Assembly (NCBI RefSeq): GCF_002917095.1
Contig: NZ_PQGA01000005.1
Location: 279,881-343,880, forward strand
DNA from: Paraburkholderia eburnea
GTDB taxonomy: Bacteria; Pseudomonadota; Gammaproteobacteria; Burkholderiales; Burkholderiaceae
Length of the DNA: 64,000 bases
Direction of reading: 5' to 3'
Shown: piece after piece, positions 44,610 to 54,841 of the stretch
Layout of the letters: every line of letters starts with the position of its first letter
Position numbering within the stretch: position 1 is the first letter of the stretch
The notes under the pieces: generated by a model
Databases searched by the model: none
Seen by the model: the letters and a program-made list of their open reading frames with translations, nothing else
What the model was told of the DNA's origin: nothing
Translations under genes and position numbers: made by a program

Positions 44610-46106
44610 ATGAACGCAATGAAACCGGAGGCAAGCGCCGCACAGGCGCAGAAAAAAACCGGGCTGCCGATCGGCCTGATCGCGGGCGCGATCGCGCTCG
44701 TCGTCGTGTTGCTGCTGCCGCTGCCGGCGAGCCTGCCCGTGGCCGGTCAGCGCATGCTGGCGATCCTCGCCTTCGCCGTGGTCGTGTGGCTCACCGAAGC
44801 CGTCTCCTACGAAGCGAGCGCCATCATCATCACGTCGCTGATGGCGTTTCTCGTGGGCACCGCACCCACCATCGACGATCCCTCGCAGCTGTACGGCACG
44901 TCCCGGGCAATCAGCATGGCGCTCGCGGGCTTCTCGAATTCCGCGCTTGCGCTGGTGGCGGGCGCGCTCTTCATCTCGGCGGCGATGACCGTTACCGGCC
45001 TCGACAAGCGCATCGCGCTCGTCACGCTCTCGCTGATCGGCACCACCACGCGGCGCATCCTGATCGGCGCGATCGCGGTGACCATCGTGCTCTCGCTCGT
45101 GGTGCCGAGCGCCACCGCGCGCAGCGCCTGCGTGGTGCCGATCATGGTCGGCGTGATCTCGGCGTTCGGCGTGGACAAGCGCTCGAATATCGCGGCCGAC
45201 ATCATGATCGTGGTGGCGGAGGCGACCAGCATCTGGAACGTCGGCATCCAGACCGCCGCCGCGCAGAATCTGCTGACCGTGGGCTTCATGGACAAGATGC
45301 TGGGTGCGCGCGTGACGTGGCTCGACTGGCTGATCGCGGGCGCGCCGTGGGCGCTGGTGATGTCGGCGGTGCTGTTCGTGCTGGTGCTCAAGATGCTGCC
45401 GCCCGAAACCGACGCCATCGCGGGCGGCAAGGAAGCCGTCGAACGGTCGCTGCGCGAACTCGGGCCCATGACAGGCCCGCAAAAGCGTCTGCTGGGCGTC
45501 TCCATCGGCCTGCTGTGTTTCTGGGCCACCGAAGGCAAGCTGCACCCCTTCGACACCACCTCGGTCACCTACGTGGGTCTCGTGCTGCTGCTTCTGCCGC
45601 GCTTCGGCGTGATGGACTGGAAGACGGTGCAAAGCCGCATTCCGTGGGGCACGGTCATCGTATTCGGCGTGGGCATCAGCCTCGGCACCGCGCTGCTGAC
45701 GACGAAGGCGGGCCAATGGCTAGGCGACCTCGTCGCGCATCACACCGGGCTGGATACGGCCGGGCCGTTCATGGCGTTTGCGATTCTGGCCGCGTTTCTG
45801 GTCGTGATCCACCTCGGGTTCGCGAGCGCCACGGCGCTGACTTCGGCCATGCTGCCGATCCTGATCGCGGTGCTGCAGTCGATGTCGGGCGACTTCAATC
45901 GCCTGGGAATCGCCATGCTGCTCGGGTTCACGATGAGCTTCGGCTTCATCCTGCCGATCAACGCGCCGCAGAACATGGTGTGCCTCGCCACCGATACCTT
46001 CACCGCCAGGCAGTTCGCGCGCGTCGGCCTCGTGCTGAGCGTGATCGGCTATCTATTGCTGCTGTTGTTCGCGGCGACGTGGTGGCGCTGGCTGGGCTGG
46101 GTGTGA
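44610..46106 (+). CDS. DASS (SLC13)-family anion/dicarboxylate transporter
   Basis: A 498-residue protein with about 12 membrane segments. Family features include ILAFAVVVWLTEAVSYEASAIIITSLMAF at the start, the pair of substrate-binding loops with SNSALALVAGALF and SATARSACVVPIM, and LGFTMSFGFILPINAPQNMV near the end (the second SNT-like hairpin reads ATALTSAMLPIL). DASS transporters bring in succinate, citrate or related anions with sodium, or exchange them. GGAG precedes the ATG. It is convergent with pobA; the pairing hints at organic acid use but its substrate is not shown. Confidence 0.85.
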   Translation: MNAMKPEASAAQAQKKTGLPIGLIAGAIALVVVLLLPLPASLPVAGQRMLAILAFAVVVWLTEAVSYEASAIIITSLMAFLVGTAPTIDDPSQLYGTSRAISMALAGFSNSALALVAGALFISAAMTVTGLDKRIALVTLSLIGTTTRRILIGAIAVTIVLSLVVPSATARSACVVPIMVGVISAFGVDKRSNIAADIMIVVAEATSIWNVGIQTAAAQNLLTVGFMDKMLGARVTWLDWLIAGAPWALVMSAVLFVLVLKMLPPETDAIAGGKEAVERSLRELGPMTGPQKRLLGVSIGLLCFWATEGKLHPFDTTSVTYVGLVLLLLPRFGVMDWKTVQSRIPWGTVIVFGVGISLGTALLTTKAGQWLGDLVAHHTGLDTAGPFMAFAILAAFLVVIHLGFASATALTSAMLPILIAVLQSMSGDFNRLGIAMLLGFTMSFGFILPINAPQNMVCLATDTFTARQFARVGLVLSVIGYLLLLLFAATWWRWLGWV

Positions 46107-46128
46107 ACGGCGCGCCGGACAGACCATG

Positions 46129-46156
46129 AAAAAGGGGCGCTTCCAGCCGCCCCCTT
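46129..46156. terminator. Bidirectional terminator between the DASS gene and pobA
   Basis: A GC-rich hairpin (GGGGCG at 46134-46139 with CGCCCC at 46148-46153, extended by AA/TT) lies between convergent stops, with A's to the left giving a U-tract on the leftward transcript. Confidence 0.6.
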
Positions 46157-46180
46157 CGCGTTACATGACGCCTGAGCGGA

Positions 46181-47470
<1,290 letters not shown>

Positions 47471-47585
47471 TCAATCGTCGCCAACGGGGGCGGAACGAAA
47501 ATTGCTGCGCCACAGCGTTTTTGCCGGCGACACGGTCGCGCGCCGGTAAGCGCCCTTCCACCAACAATCACCGCGAGCCACGCCG

Positions 47586-49358
47586 ATGCCGTTATTCCCG
47601 ATGCTCAATCCAGACGCCTCCCGCGCCCGCCGCTGCGCCGCCGCCCTGATCGCAACATTGCCGCTCGTCTGCGCGACGCCGCTGACGTTCGCGCAGACCG
47701 CCGCGTCCGCGCCTGCATCCGAAACCACCACCTCCGCCACCGCCCCTCGGCAGGATTTACAAAGCGCACCCAAACCGCCGTCCGAACTGTTCGGCCAGCT
47801 CTATCGCGACGTCGAACTTGCCCAGGTCTTCCCCGACAGCAAAACGTTCGCCGACATGGTGCCCAACGAAGCGCCCGCGAAAATCGTCGCCGACTACGAG
47901 GTCTGGAGTTCGCGCAACGCCGCCTTCGCCGATCCCGACGCACGCAAAAGCGCATTGCGCGCGTTCGTCGCCCAGCATTTTTCCGATCAGAAACAGACCG
48001 ACGATCACTATGTTTCCGATCCGAATCAAAACGTCGTGAGCCACATCGACACGCTCTGGGATGTGCTGCGCCGCAATCCGGATAGCACGCAGCAGCCGTA
48101 CTCGTCGCTGCTGCCGCTGCCCAAACCGTATGTCGTGCCGGGCGGGCGTTTCAACGAGATTTACTACTGGGATTCGTACTTCATCATGCTCGGCCTCGAA
48201 GCGAGCGGACGCCACGATCTCACGCGCGACGAACTCGACAATTTCGCTACCCTGATCGATCGCTACGGCCACATTCCGAACGGCAATCGCAGCTATTACC
48301 TGAGCCGTTCGCAGCCGCCGTTTTTCGCGCAGATGGTGGCGCTCGTCGCGCGCCGCGACGGCGACGCGACCTACGTGCGCTATCTGCCCGAACTGCGCAA
48401 GGAATACGACTACTGGATGGCAGGCGCCGACACGCTCAAGCCGGGCGAGGCGACGCGCCATGTCGTGCGTCTCGCGGACGGCACCTTGCTCAACCGCTAC
48501 TGGGACGCGCGCGACACGCCGCGCGACGAGTCGTATCGCGAAGACGTGCTGACCGCGCAAAGCGCCCCGCAACGCGGCGCGCCCGAACTCTGGCGCAATC
48601 TGCGCGCGGGCGGCGAAACGGGCTGGGATTTCAGCTCGCGCTGGTTCGCCGACAACCGCACGCTCGCGACCATCGACATCACGTCGCTCGTCCCCGTCGA
48701 TCTGAATTCGCTGCTGGTCGATCTCGAGCGCGCGCTCGCCAAAGGCTATGGCATGAGCGGCGACGCAGGCGAGGCGCAGCAGATGAGCCAGCGCGCGCAG
48801 CAACGCGCCGCCGCGATCGGCCGGGTGCTCTGGGACCCGCAGATCCACGCCTTCAGCGACTACGATTTCGTGCACGGCGCGCTCACGCATCGGCTCACGG
48901 CCGCAACGGTTTATCCGCTCTATGCGGGTGTGGCGACGCGCGAACAGGCCCGTCAGACAGCGGGCGCGGTGCGCGCGGGATTGCTGCGCCCAGGCGGCCT
49001 CGCGACCACGCAGGTGGCAAGCGGCCAGCAGTGGGACGAGCCGAACGGCTGGGCGCCGCTGCAATATCTCGCGGTGACGGGCCTGCGCCGTTATGGCGAA
49101 AGCGCGCTCGCGCAGACCATCGCCACGCGCTGGATCGCGACGAATCTCGTCTACTACCAGCGCACGCACAAGCTGGTCGAGAAGTACGACGTGAGCGCGG
49201 CGGCGGCGAAGGCGTCCTCGGCGGGCGGCGGCGAATATCCGCTGCAGGACGGCTTCGGCTGGACCAATGGCGTGCTGCGCGTGTTGCTCGCGATGTATCC
49301 GCACACGGAAAACACCCGCGCGTCCAACGTGCCTAAATCGGCGGTGCCCGCGCATTGA
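47586..49358 (+). CDS. treA: Periplasmic alpha,alpha-trehalase (GH37)
   Basis: A 590-residue glycoside hydrolase that splits trehalose to two glucoses. It carries both trehalase signatures: PGGRFNEIYYWDSYF near residue 183 and QWDEPNGWAPLQ near residue 482. A signal peptide (about residues 1-38, ending TFAQ) places it in the periplasm. The C-terminus GGGEYPLQDGFGWTNGV is also family-typical. An ATG at 47601 is an alternative start. It is divergent from pobA; no trehalose uptake gene is nearby. Confidence 0.94.
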   Translation: MPLFPMLNPDASRARRCAAALIATLPLVCATPLTFAQTAASAPASETTTSATAPRQDLQSAPKPPSELFGQLYRDVELAQVFPDSKTFADMVPNEAPAKIVADYEVWSSRNAAFADPDARKSALRAFVAQHFSDQKQTDDHYVSDPNQNVVSHIDTLWDVLRRNPDSTQQPYSSLLPLPKPYVVPGGRFNEIYYWDSYFIMLGLEASGRHDLTRDELDNFATLIDRYGHIPNGNRSYYLSRSQPPFFAQMVALVARRDGDATYVRYLPELRKEYDYWMAGADTLKPGEATRHVVRLADGTLLNRYWDARDTPRDESYREDVLTAQSAPQRGAPELWRNLRAGGETGWDFSSRWFADNRTLATIDITSLVPVDLNSLLVDLERALAKGYGMSGDAGEAQQMSQRAQQRAAAIGRVLWDPQIHAFSDYDFVHGALTHRLTAATVYPLYAGVATREQARQTAGAVRAGLLRPGGLATTQVASGQQWDEPNGWAPLQYLAVTGLRRYGESALAQTIATRWIATNLVYYQRTHKLVEKYDVSAAAAKASSAGGGEYPLQDGFGWTNGVLRVLLAMYPHTENTRASNVPKSAVPAH

Positions 49359-49656
49359 TCCCGCACTGGCCGGGTATGCGGGCGAAGCGCGGCACGATCC
49401 CGTTCCGCTTCCTGGGCATGGCGCATGCGCGACCTGATGCGGTATGAAGTGCTATCGCGGGGCTTGCGCAATGCAGCATCGTTTGTGCCAGACCGTCAGA
49501 ATCCCCGCCAGCGCAAGCGATTCGGGCCGATCAGGGCCGCTCCGGCGGGGTGCAAGCCGATCCGCAACGGCGTATCCTGAAAAGACCTCCGCAGAGCAAT
49601 CTGCATGCTGGCCGCCGGCTTGCGCCGCCCGCAACGCGATGGAAGATGGAACCGCG

Positions 49657-50643
49657 ATGAACGCCTCCGCTCCCGCTCCTGGCGCCTCCGGCGCCCCCAG
49701 TGCCCCGACTCCCCCGTCGGGTTCCCGCATCACCGTCGTGGTGCTCACGCGCAATCACGTGCGCCAGACTGTCGATACCGTCGCGCGCCTCACCGCTCTG
49801 CCCGAGCATCCTTATGTGATCGTCGCCGACAACGGCTCGACCGACTCCACAGTCGGCCTGCTAGCTTCGCTGTTTCCGCAGGTGCGCATCGTTCAGGGGC
49901 TGGGCGATCGCGGCATGACGGGCTTCAACCGCGCCGTTGCGCTGGCGCCCACCGAATACGTGGCCTGCTGTGACGACAGCACCTGGTTTGCGCCCGGCGC
50001 GCTCGCCCATGCGGTGCAATGGCTCGACGAACACCGCCAGGTGGCCGTGCTCAACGCACGCGTGGTCGGCCACGATGAGCGCGAAATCCACCCCGCCTGC
50101 CTGATGCTCAACGCCACCTCGCCCGGCGACGACGACCTGCCCGGCCCCGCGCTCGCGAACTACATGGCAGGTGCCTGCGTGTTCCGCACGGCCGTGTTCC
50201 GCACGCTCGGCGGCTATGAAGAGCGGCTTTCGCACGGCGGCGCGGAAGAGCTTGCCGCGCTCGACGTGCTCGCCGCCGGCCATTCGATCGTCTACTGCGA
50301 ATCGGCGCTCGCGCACCGCGAGCCGCTCTACCGCTGGCTCACACGCGCGCAGCACTGCACGCACGCGCGCAACTCGGCGTGGGTGGCGTGGATGCGCCTG
50401 CCGATGCGCGACGCGCTCGCCGCCACGGGCCGCGCGCTGGTCGTATTCGCGCGGCAGCGCTCGCTCGGACCGGCCGGTTTCGCGCTGTTGCGCGGCGCAT
50501 TCTGGGCCTTGCGCCGCCGCCGCGTCGCGCCGGCGCATGTCGTGCTGCTGACCCGCCAGGTGCGCCGCGCCGAGCGTCTGGTGCGCGCCGGCATCCCCGC
50601 CATGGCCGAAAAGTACGATCGCGCCGGCCAGCGTGCGTGGTAA
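49657..50643 (+). CDS. Glycosyltransferase family 2 protein
   Basis: A 328-residue GT-A enzyme. After an Ala/Pro-rich N-terminus the domain starts ITVVVLTRNHVRQTVDTVARL, followed by ADNGSTDSTVGLL. The metal-binding DxD region is replaced by CCDDSTWF, and the acceptor region has GACVFRTAVFRTLGGYEERL. The C-terminal 90 residues are basic and Arg-rich. An ATG at 49639 would add six residues; GGAA sites serve either. No polysaccharide cluster surrounds it, so its product is unknown. Confidence 0.8.
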   Translation: MNASAPAPGASGAPSAPTPPSGSRITVVVLTRNHVRQTVDTVARLTALPEHPYVIVADNGSTDSTVGLLASLFPQVRIVQGLGDRGMTGFNRAVALAPTEYVACCDDSTWFAPGALAHAVQWLDEHRQVAVLNARVVGHDEREIHPACLMLNATSPGDDDLPGPALANYMAGACVFRTAVFRTLGGYEERLSHGGAEELAALDVLAAGHSIVYCESALAHREPLYRWLTRAQHCTHARNSAWVAWMRLPMRDALAATGRALVVFARQRSLGPAGFALLRGAFWALRRRRVAPAHVVLLTRQVRRAERLVRAGIPAMAEKYDRAGQRAW

Positions 50644-50709
50644 GCTGCGGCGCGGTACGCGGCGCCGCGCGAGCGCCCGGCCGTCTCTCATTTCCGATTA
50701 GAAAGGACC

Positions 50710-52704
50710 ATGACCACGTCCGATCCCGCGATGCAACCCGCTGCCGGCTTGTCCGCCGAAGGCCATAGCGGGCGCCGCTTCGAAGCGCTAGTGCAGCCCA
50801 TCGAGGACTACGCGATTTTCCTGCTCGACCCGCGCGGCCATGTGGTGAGCTGGAACCGGGGCGCCGCACGTATCAAGGGCTACGAAGCGCACGAAATCAT
50901 CGGCCAGCACTTTTCCCGTTTCTATACCGACGAAGCCAACGCCCGGCGCTGGCCCGAGCACGAGCTGGAGCAGGCTGCCCTGCACGGCCGCTTCAACGAC
51001 GAAGGCTGGCGTCTGCGCAAAGATGGCTCGATGTTCTGGGCCAACGTGGTGATCACCGCCTTGCGCGAACAGGACGGCTCGCTCGCGGGCTTTGCCAAGA
51101 TCACCCGCGACCTCACGGCGGAGCGCCGCCAGGTCGAAGCGCTGCGGCTTTCCGAAGAACGCTTTCGCCTGCTGGTTGAAAGCGTGAGCGACTACGCGAT
51201 CTTCATGCTCGACGCGCAGGGCCGCGTGGTGAGCTGGAACAGCGGCGCCACCAATCTCAAGGGCTACCGTCCGGCTGAAATCATCGGCCAGCATTTTTCG
51301 GTGTTTTACCCGCCCGACGACATCGCGGCGGGCGCGCCCGAGCGCGAGCTGCGCCATGCCGCCGATCTGGGCCGCTGCGTCCACGAAGGCTGGCGCGTGC
51401 GCAAGGACGGCTCGATGTTCTGGGCCAACGTCACGCTTACGGCGATTCATGACGCGCACGGCCGCCTGACCGGCTTCGCCAAGGTCACGCGCGACATGAC
51501 CGAGAGCCGCCGCACCGACGAACTCGAACATTCGAGCGAGCAGATGAAGCAATTCCTCGCCATGCTCGCGCACGAACTGCGCAACCCGCTCGCGCCGGTG
51601 CGCAACGCCGTCGCCACGATGCGCCTGATGAGCGCGCAGAGTCCCGAAGTCGAGCGCGCGCGCGAACTGATCGACCGCCAGATCGTCCATCTCACGCGCC
51701 TCGTGGACGACCTGCTCGACGTCGGCCGCATCACCTCGGGCAAGATCGAACTGCGCGAGGCGCCGCTCGATCTGTGCGAAGTGGTGAAGGACGCGCTCGA
51801 AGCGGTGGAGCCTTTCACCGCCGCGCGCGGACAGCGCGTGGAAACCGTCGTGCCCGCCTCGCGGTTACTGATGACCGGCGACCACACGCGCCTCGTGCAG
51901 GTCTTGCAGAACCTGCTGCACAACGCCTCCAAGTTTTCGCCGGACCACAGCCGCATTGCCGTCGAAGTGCAGGAGGCCGGACGCGGCGTGCTGATCCAGG
52001 TGCGCGACGAAGGACGCGGTTTGCGGCCCGAAACCTTCGAATCGATCTTCGGCCTCTTCAGCCAGGACCGCTCGATGCCCGGGCCGAGCGAAAACGGCCT
52101 GGGCATCGGCCTGATGCTGTGCCGCTCGCTCGTCGAGCTGCACGGCGGCACCATTTCGGCGGCCAGCGACGGGCCGGGCGCGGGCAGCACGTTCACGATC
52201 CGCCTGCCGCTCGCGCGCACCAGCAACGCGGCGCAGGTGGACCTGACGGAAGGGCTGATCAGCACGGTCGGCCAGCCTGTGCTCACGCACGACGGGTCGT
52301 TGCCGCTGCGCGTGCTCGTGGTGGACGACAACCGCGATTCCGCCGACAGCCTGGCGATGCTGCTCGAACTGAAGGGCCACGACGTGCGCGTGGCCTATAG
52401 CGCCGCCCAGGCGCGCGAATGGGCCGAGCGCTTCACGCCCGACGCCGCGCTCATCGACATCGCCATGCCCGAGATCGACGGCTATGCGGCGCTGCGCGAC
52501 CTGCGCACGCTGGAGGCGCTTGCCCATACGGTATTCGCGGCGATGACGGGTTTCGGCCAGGCCGCCGATATCGAACTCACGCGCGCCGCGGGCTTCGAAA
52601 TGCACCTCGTCAAGCCCGTCGATGTGTCGCTGTTCGACGAAGTGCTCGCGCGCGCCGCGGCCCGCCGCGCAGCGCGCGTGGCGTGGCTGGGCTCACATCG
52701 CTAA
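50710..52704 (+). CDS. Hybrid histidine kinase: PAS-PAS-HisKA-HATPase-receiver
   Basis: A 664-residue soluble sensor with no membrane helix. Two PAS domains in tandem (about residues 20-140 and 145-265) are closely similar: both have DYAIF.LD, V.SWN.GA, GY...EIIGQHFS.FY, and RKDGSMFWANV. The HisKA block is MLAHELRNPLAPVRNAV (His near residue 287). HATPase boxes follow (LLHNASKFS, DEGRGLRPE, GLGIGLMLC). A C-terminal receiver (VLVVDDNRDSADS, ALIDIAMPEIDG, HLVKPVDVSLF) completes it. Internal phosphotransfer to the receiver is expected; no output regulator is adjacent. AAGGA precedes the ATG. Confidence 0.92.
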   Translation: MTTSDPAMQPAAGLSAEGHSGRRFEALVQPIEDYAIFLLDPRGHVVSWNRGAARIKGYEAHEIIGQHFSRFYTDEANARRWPEHELEQAALHGRFNDEGWRLRKDGSMFWANVVITALREQDGSLAGFAKITRDLTAERRQVEALRLSEERFRLLVESVSDYAIFMLDAQGRVVSWNSGATNLKGYRPAEIIGQHFSVFYPPDDIAAGAPERELRHAADLGRCVHEGWRVRKDGSMFWANVTLTAIHDAHGRLTGFAKVTRDMTESRRTDELEHSSEQMKQFLAMLAHELRNPLAPVRNAVATMRLMSAQSPEVERARELIDRQIVHLTRLVDDLLDVGRITSGKIELREAPLDLCEVVKDALEAVEPFTAARGQRVETVVPASRLLMTGDHTRLVQVLQNLLHNASKFSPDHSRIAVEVQEAGRGVLIQVRDEGRGLRPETFESIFGLFSQDRSMPGPSENGLGIGLMLCRSLVELHGGTISAASDGPGAGSTFTIRLPLARTSNAAQVDLTEGLISTVGQPVLTHDGSLPLRVLVVDDNRDSADSLAMLLELKGHDVRVAYSAAQAREWAERFTPDAALIDIAMPEIDGYAALRDLRTLEALAHTVFAAMTGFGQAADIELTRAAGFEMHLVKPVDVSLFDEVLARAAARRAARVAWLGSHR

Positions 52705-52723
52705 AGGCGGGGTTCGCGCTACT

Positions 52724-53557
52724 TCAAGGCGCGACGGGTTTGAAATCACGGTATTCGATCTGCGCGCCGCGCACCACGATCGCGGTGGCTTCGGGCACCT
52801 CGGCCCAGGCCTCCGGCAGATCGACGATCGGTTCGGACACCAGCAGATAGGCATCCTCTCCCACGGCCGCGATGCGCGGATCGTCGGGATACAGCTCGCG
52901 CAAATGTTTGAACGACGTGCTGTGAAAGAGCGAGCGCGAGTCGTGCTCGCTCGAATAGCGCACGGCCACGATCTGCTCGCCGTCGCTCACGAAGACCGTC
53001 ATGTTGAGCGCCGGCTCGATGCCGTGCTTTTGCGCGGTGGCCTCGACGAAGCCGGCCATGCGCTCGAGCGCCGTGACCGGATCGAGTTCGAGTCCGAACG
53101 TCATCGCCAGATAGAACATGACCTCCGAATCGGTGGAGCCTTCGAGCGCATTGAAGCGCTCCGGATCGATCGCGAGCAGTAATTCGCGCCGCACAAGCGG
53201 AAAACTGCGGATCAGCCCGTTGTGCGCGAACATCCAGCGCCGATGCCGGAACGGATGGCAGTTGGTCTCCTGCACCGGCGTATGCGTGGCGGCGCGAATG
53301 TGCGCGACGAACAACGGCGCGTGCACCGCCCGCGCCAGCTCGCGCAGATTGCGGTCGTTCCAGGCCGGGTGAACGCTGCGATAGCGATACGGAATATCGT
53401 GCGGATGCTGATACCAGCCCAGGCCAAAGCCGTCGCCGTTGGTCGTGGTGGCGCCGAGCGTCGAATGCAGGCTCTGGTCGATCAGCGAATGGCGCGCGCG
53501 AAACAGCACGGTTTCGAGCGAAATCGGATTACCCGTGTAAGCAAGCCAGCGGCACAT
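52724..53557 (-). CDS. Class II glutamine amidotransferase (YafJ-like)
   Basis: A 277-residue Ntn-hydrolase. Residue 2 is the catalytic Cys (MCRWLAYTG), exposed after Met removal. Further blocks are NGDGFGLGWY, FVAHIRAATHTPVQETNCHPF, and WMFAHNGLI, all typical of the GATase II fold in YafJ and EgtC proteins. It ends at PVAP near 52727. GGAGG precedes the ATG. Its acceptor is unknown; the family is thought to hydrolyse gamma-glutamyl compounds. It is convergent with the hybrid kinase gene. Confidence 0.87.
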   Translation of the reverse strand: MCRWLAYTGNPISLETVLFRARHSLIDQSLHSTLGATTTNGDGFGLGWYQHPHDIPYRYRSVHPAWNDRNLRELARAVHAPLFVAHIRAATHTPVQETNCHPFRHRRWMFAHNGLIRSFPLVRRELLLAIDPERFNALEGSTDSEVMFYLAMTFGLELDPVTALERMAGFVEATAQKHGIEPALNMTVFVSDGEQIVAVRYSSEHDSRSLFHSTSFKHLRELYPDDPRIAAVGEDAYLLVSEPIVDLPEAWAEVPEATAIVVRGAQIEYRDFKPVAP

Positions 53558-53631
53558 CGTTGCCTCCGTCGATCAGATTGGCGCGCGGCCGCCGTGCGGC
53601 TTCGCGCCCGGCTTCCAGCCCGGTTCCCCGC

Positions 53632-54312
53632 TTAATTCGCCGCGTGCAGTCCGGCAATCGGCGTGAGGAAACCGGTCAGGCCGGTCAAGATGATCTGCAC
53701 ACCGATACACAACAACAGGAACGACGATACACGCATGGCGACGCGCGTGCCCTCCACGCCCAGATAGTGCGCGAGACGCGCGGCGCGGCTGTAGACGTAA
53801 TAGATCACCAGCATGACCAGCAGCGAAATCACCACCGAGGCGATGCTCGACAGCAGCCACGCGGAAAGCTTGTGCGTGCGGTTCGCGTTGAGCGCGATGG
53901 CCGTCGCGATCGATCCGGGACCGGTGGTCAGCGGCACTGTCAGCGGAAAGAAAGCCTTGCCGCTCGCCGACCACGAACTGACCGGCTTGAGCGCCGGATC
54001 GCTCGCCGCAGGCGGCTCCGGTTCCGGCGCGTTGAGCATCTGCCAGCCGCTCACGGCCACAGCAAGACCGCCGCCGATGCGCAGCGCCTCCATCGAAATG
54101 CCGAAGAAATGCAGGATCGGCGTGCCCACGAAAAAGGCCACCAGCAGCACGAGGCCGGCATTGGTGGCCACGCGCTTGGCGAGCAGGCGCCGCTCCTCGT
54201 CGGTGAGCGTCGCCGTGCGGTCGAGAAAGACAAAGGCAATGCCGATGGGATTGATGATGCTGATCAGTCCGGTGAAACCGAACAGAATGTCTGAAATCAG
54301 GCTCTCGATCAT
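53632..54312 (-). CDS. MarC-family membrane protein
   Basis: A 226-residue protein with six membrane segments: FGFTGLISIINPIGIAFVFL at the start (the MarC NPIG motif), GISMEALRIGGGLAVAVSGWQML, and FPLTVPLTTGPGSIATAIAL (the second family motif). The loop between helices 3 and 4 is longer than usual and Pro/Glu-rich. Family members were once linked to antibiotic resistance, but the function is unsettled. The ATG at 54312 is the family start. Confidence 0.88.
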   Translation of the reverse strand: MIESLISDILFGFTGLISIINPIGIAFVFLDRTATLTDEERRLLAKRVATNAGLVLLVAFFVGTPILHFFGISMEALRIGGGLAVAVSGWQMLNAPEPEPPAASDPALKPVSSWSASGKAFFPLTVPLTTGPGSIATAIALNANRTHKLSAWLLSSIASVVISLLVMLVIYYVYSRAARLAHYLGVEGTRVAMRVSSFLLLCIGVQIILTGLTGFLTPIAGLHAAN

Positions 54313-54625
54313 GAAGTCGATCCGAAAAACGGGGCTAGTGCAGAGATTGAATACTGCGGCGGCGCGCGCGTCGTGCAGGCACATCCCGCCAGGGTGCGTG
54401 AAGTGTAACTGGATCGGCCAGCGGCGTGCCCTCTGAATGCGCTGCGCAGGCACGGAATCGGCTTGTGCGTGACGCGGCGCACCATCCATCGGCAGCGATC
54501 GGTAGCGTGCGGGCGCGTAAGCCTGCCTCGGGATTTTTGGCGGCTTTACGGGGCGCGTTCGCGGGCATAGAGTAAATCGCTCGAACCCGGTCGCGACGTT
54601 TCCCCTTTTGCAAAAAGGAGTTGCC
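54313..54625. other. Intergenic region, divergent promoters
   Basis: About 310 bases between the leftward marC-like gene and the rightward DUF3311 gene. Promoters in both directions are expected. I see no gene, riboswitch or long repeat. Confidence 0.45.
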
Positions 54626-54841
54626 ATGTCACTGAGGTTGCTCGCAGCGCTACCTTTTATCGGCATCCTGCTGGGCGTGCCGTTCGTCAACCGCACCGAA
54701 CCGCTCATACTCGGCATGCCGCTGGTGCTGGCGTGGATCGTCCTGTGGGTCGTGCTGACGTCGGCGATCATGGCCATCGTTTATCGCCTCGATCCGGTCA
54801 ACCGCACCGCCGTCGATCCGCAACGCGAGGTGCGACCATGA
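54626..54841 (+). CDS. DUF3311 small membrane protein
   Basis: A 71-residue protein with two membrane helices (LAALPFIGILLGVPF and LVLAWIVLWVVLTSAIMAIVYRL) and a polar tail, the pattern of DUF3311. Such proteins are found just upstream of solute:sodium symporters and probably act as an accessory subunit. A strong AAGGAG box precedes the ATG. Its stop overlaps the ATG of the symporter gene (ATGA, 54838-54841). Confidence 0.85.
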   Translation: MSLRLLAALPFIGILLGVPFVNRTEPLILGMPLVLAWIVLWVVLTSAIMAIVYRLDPVNRTAVDPQREVRP

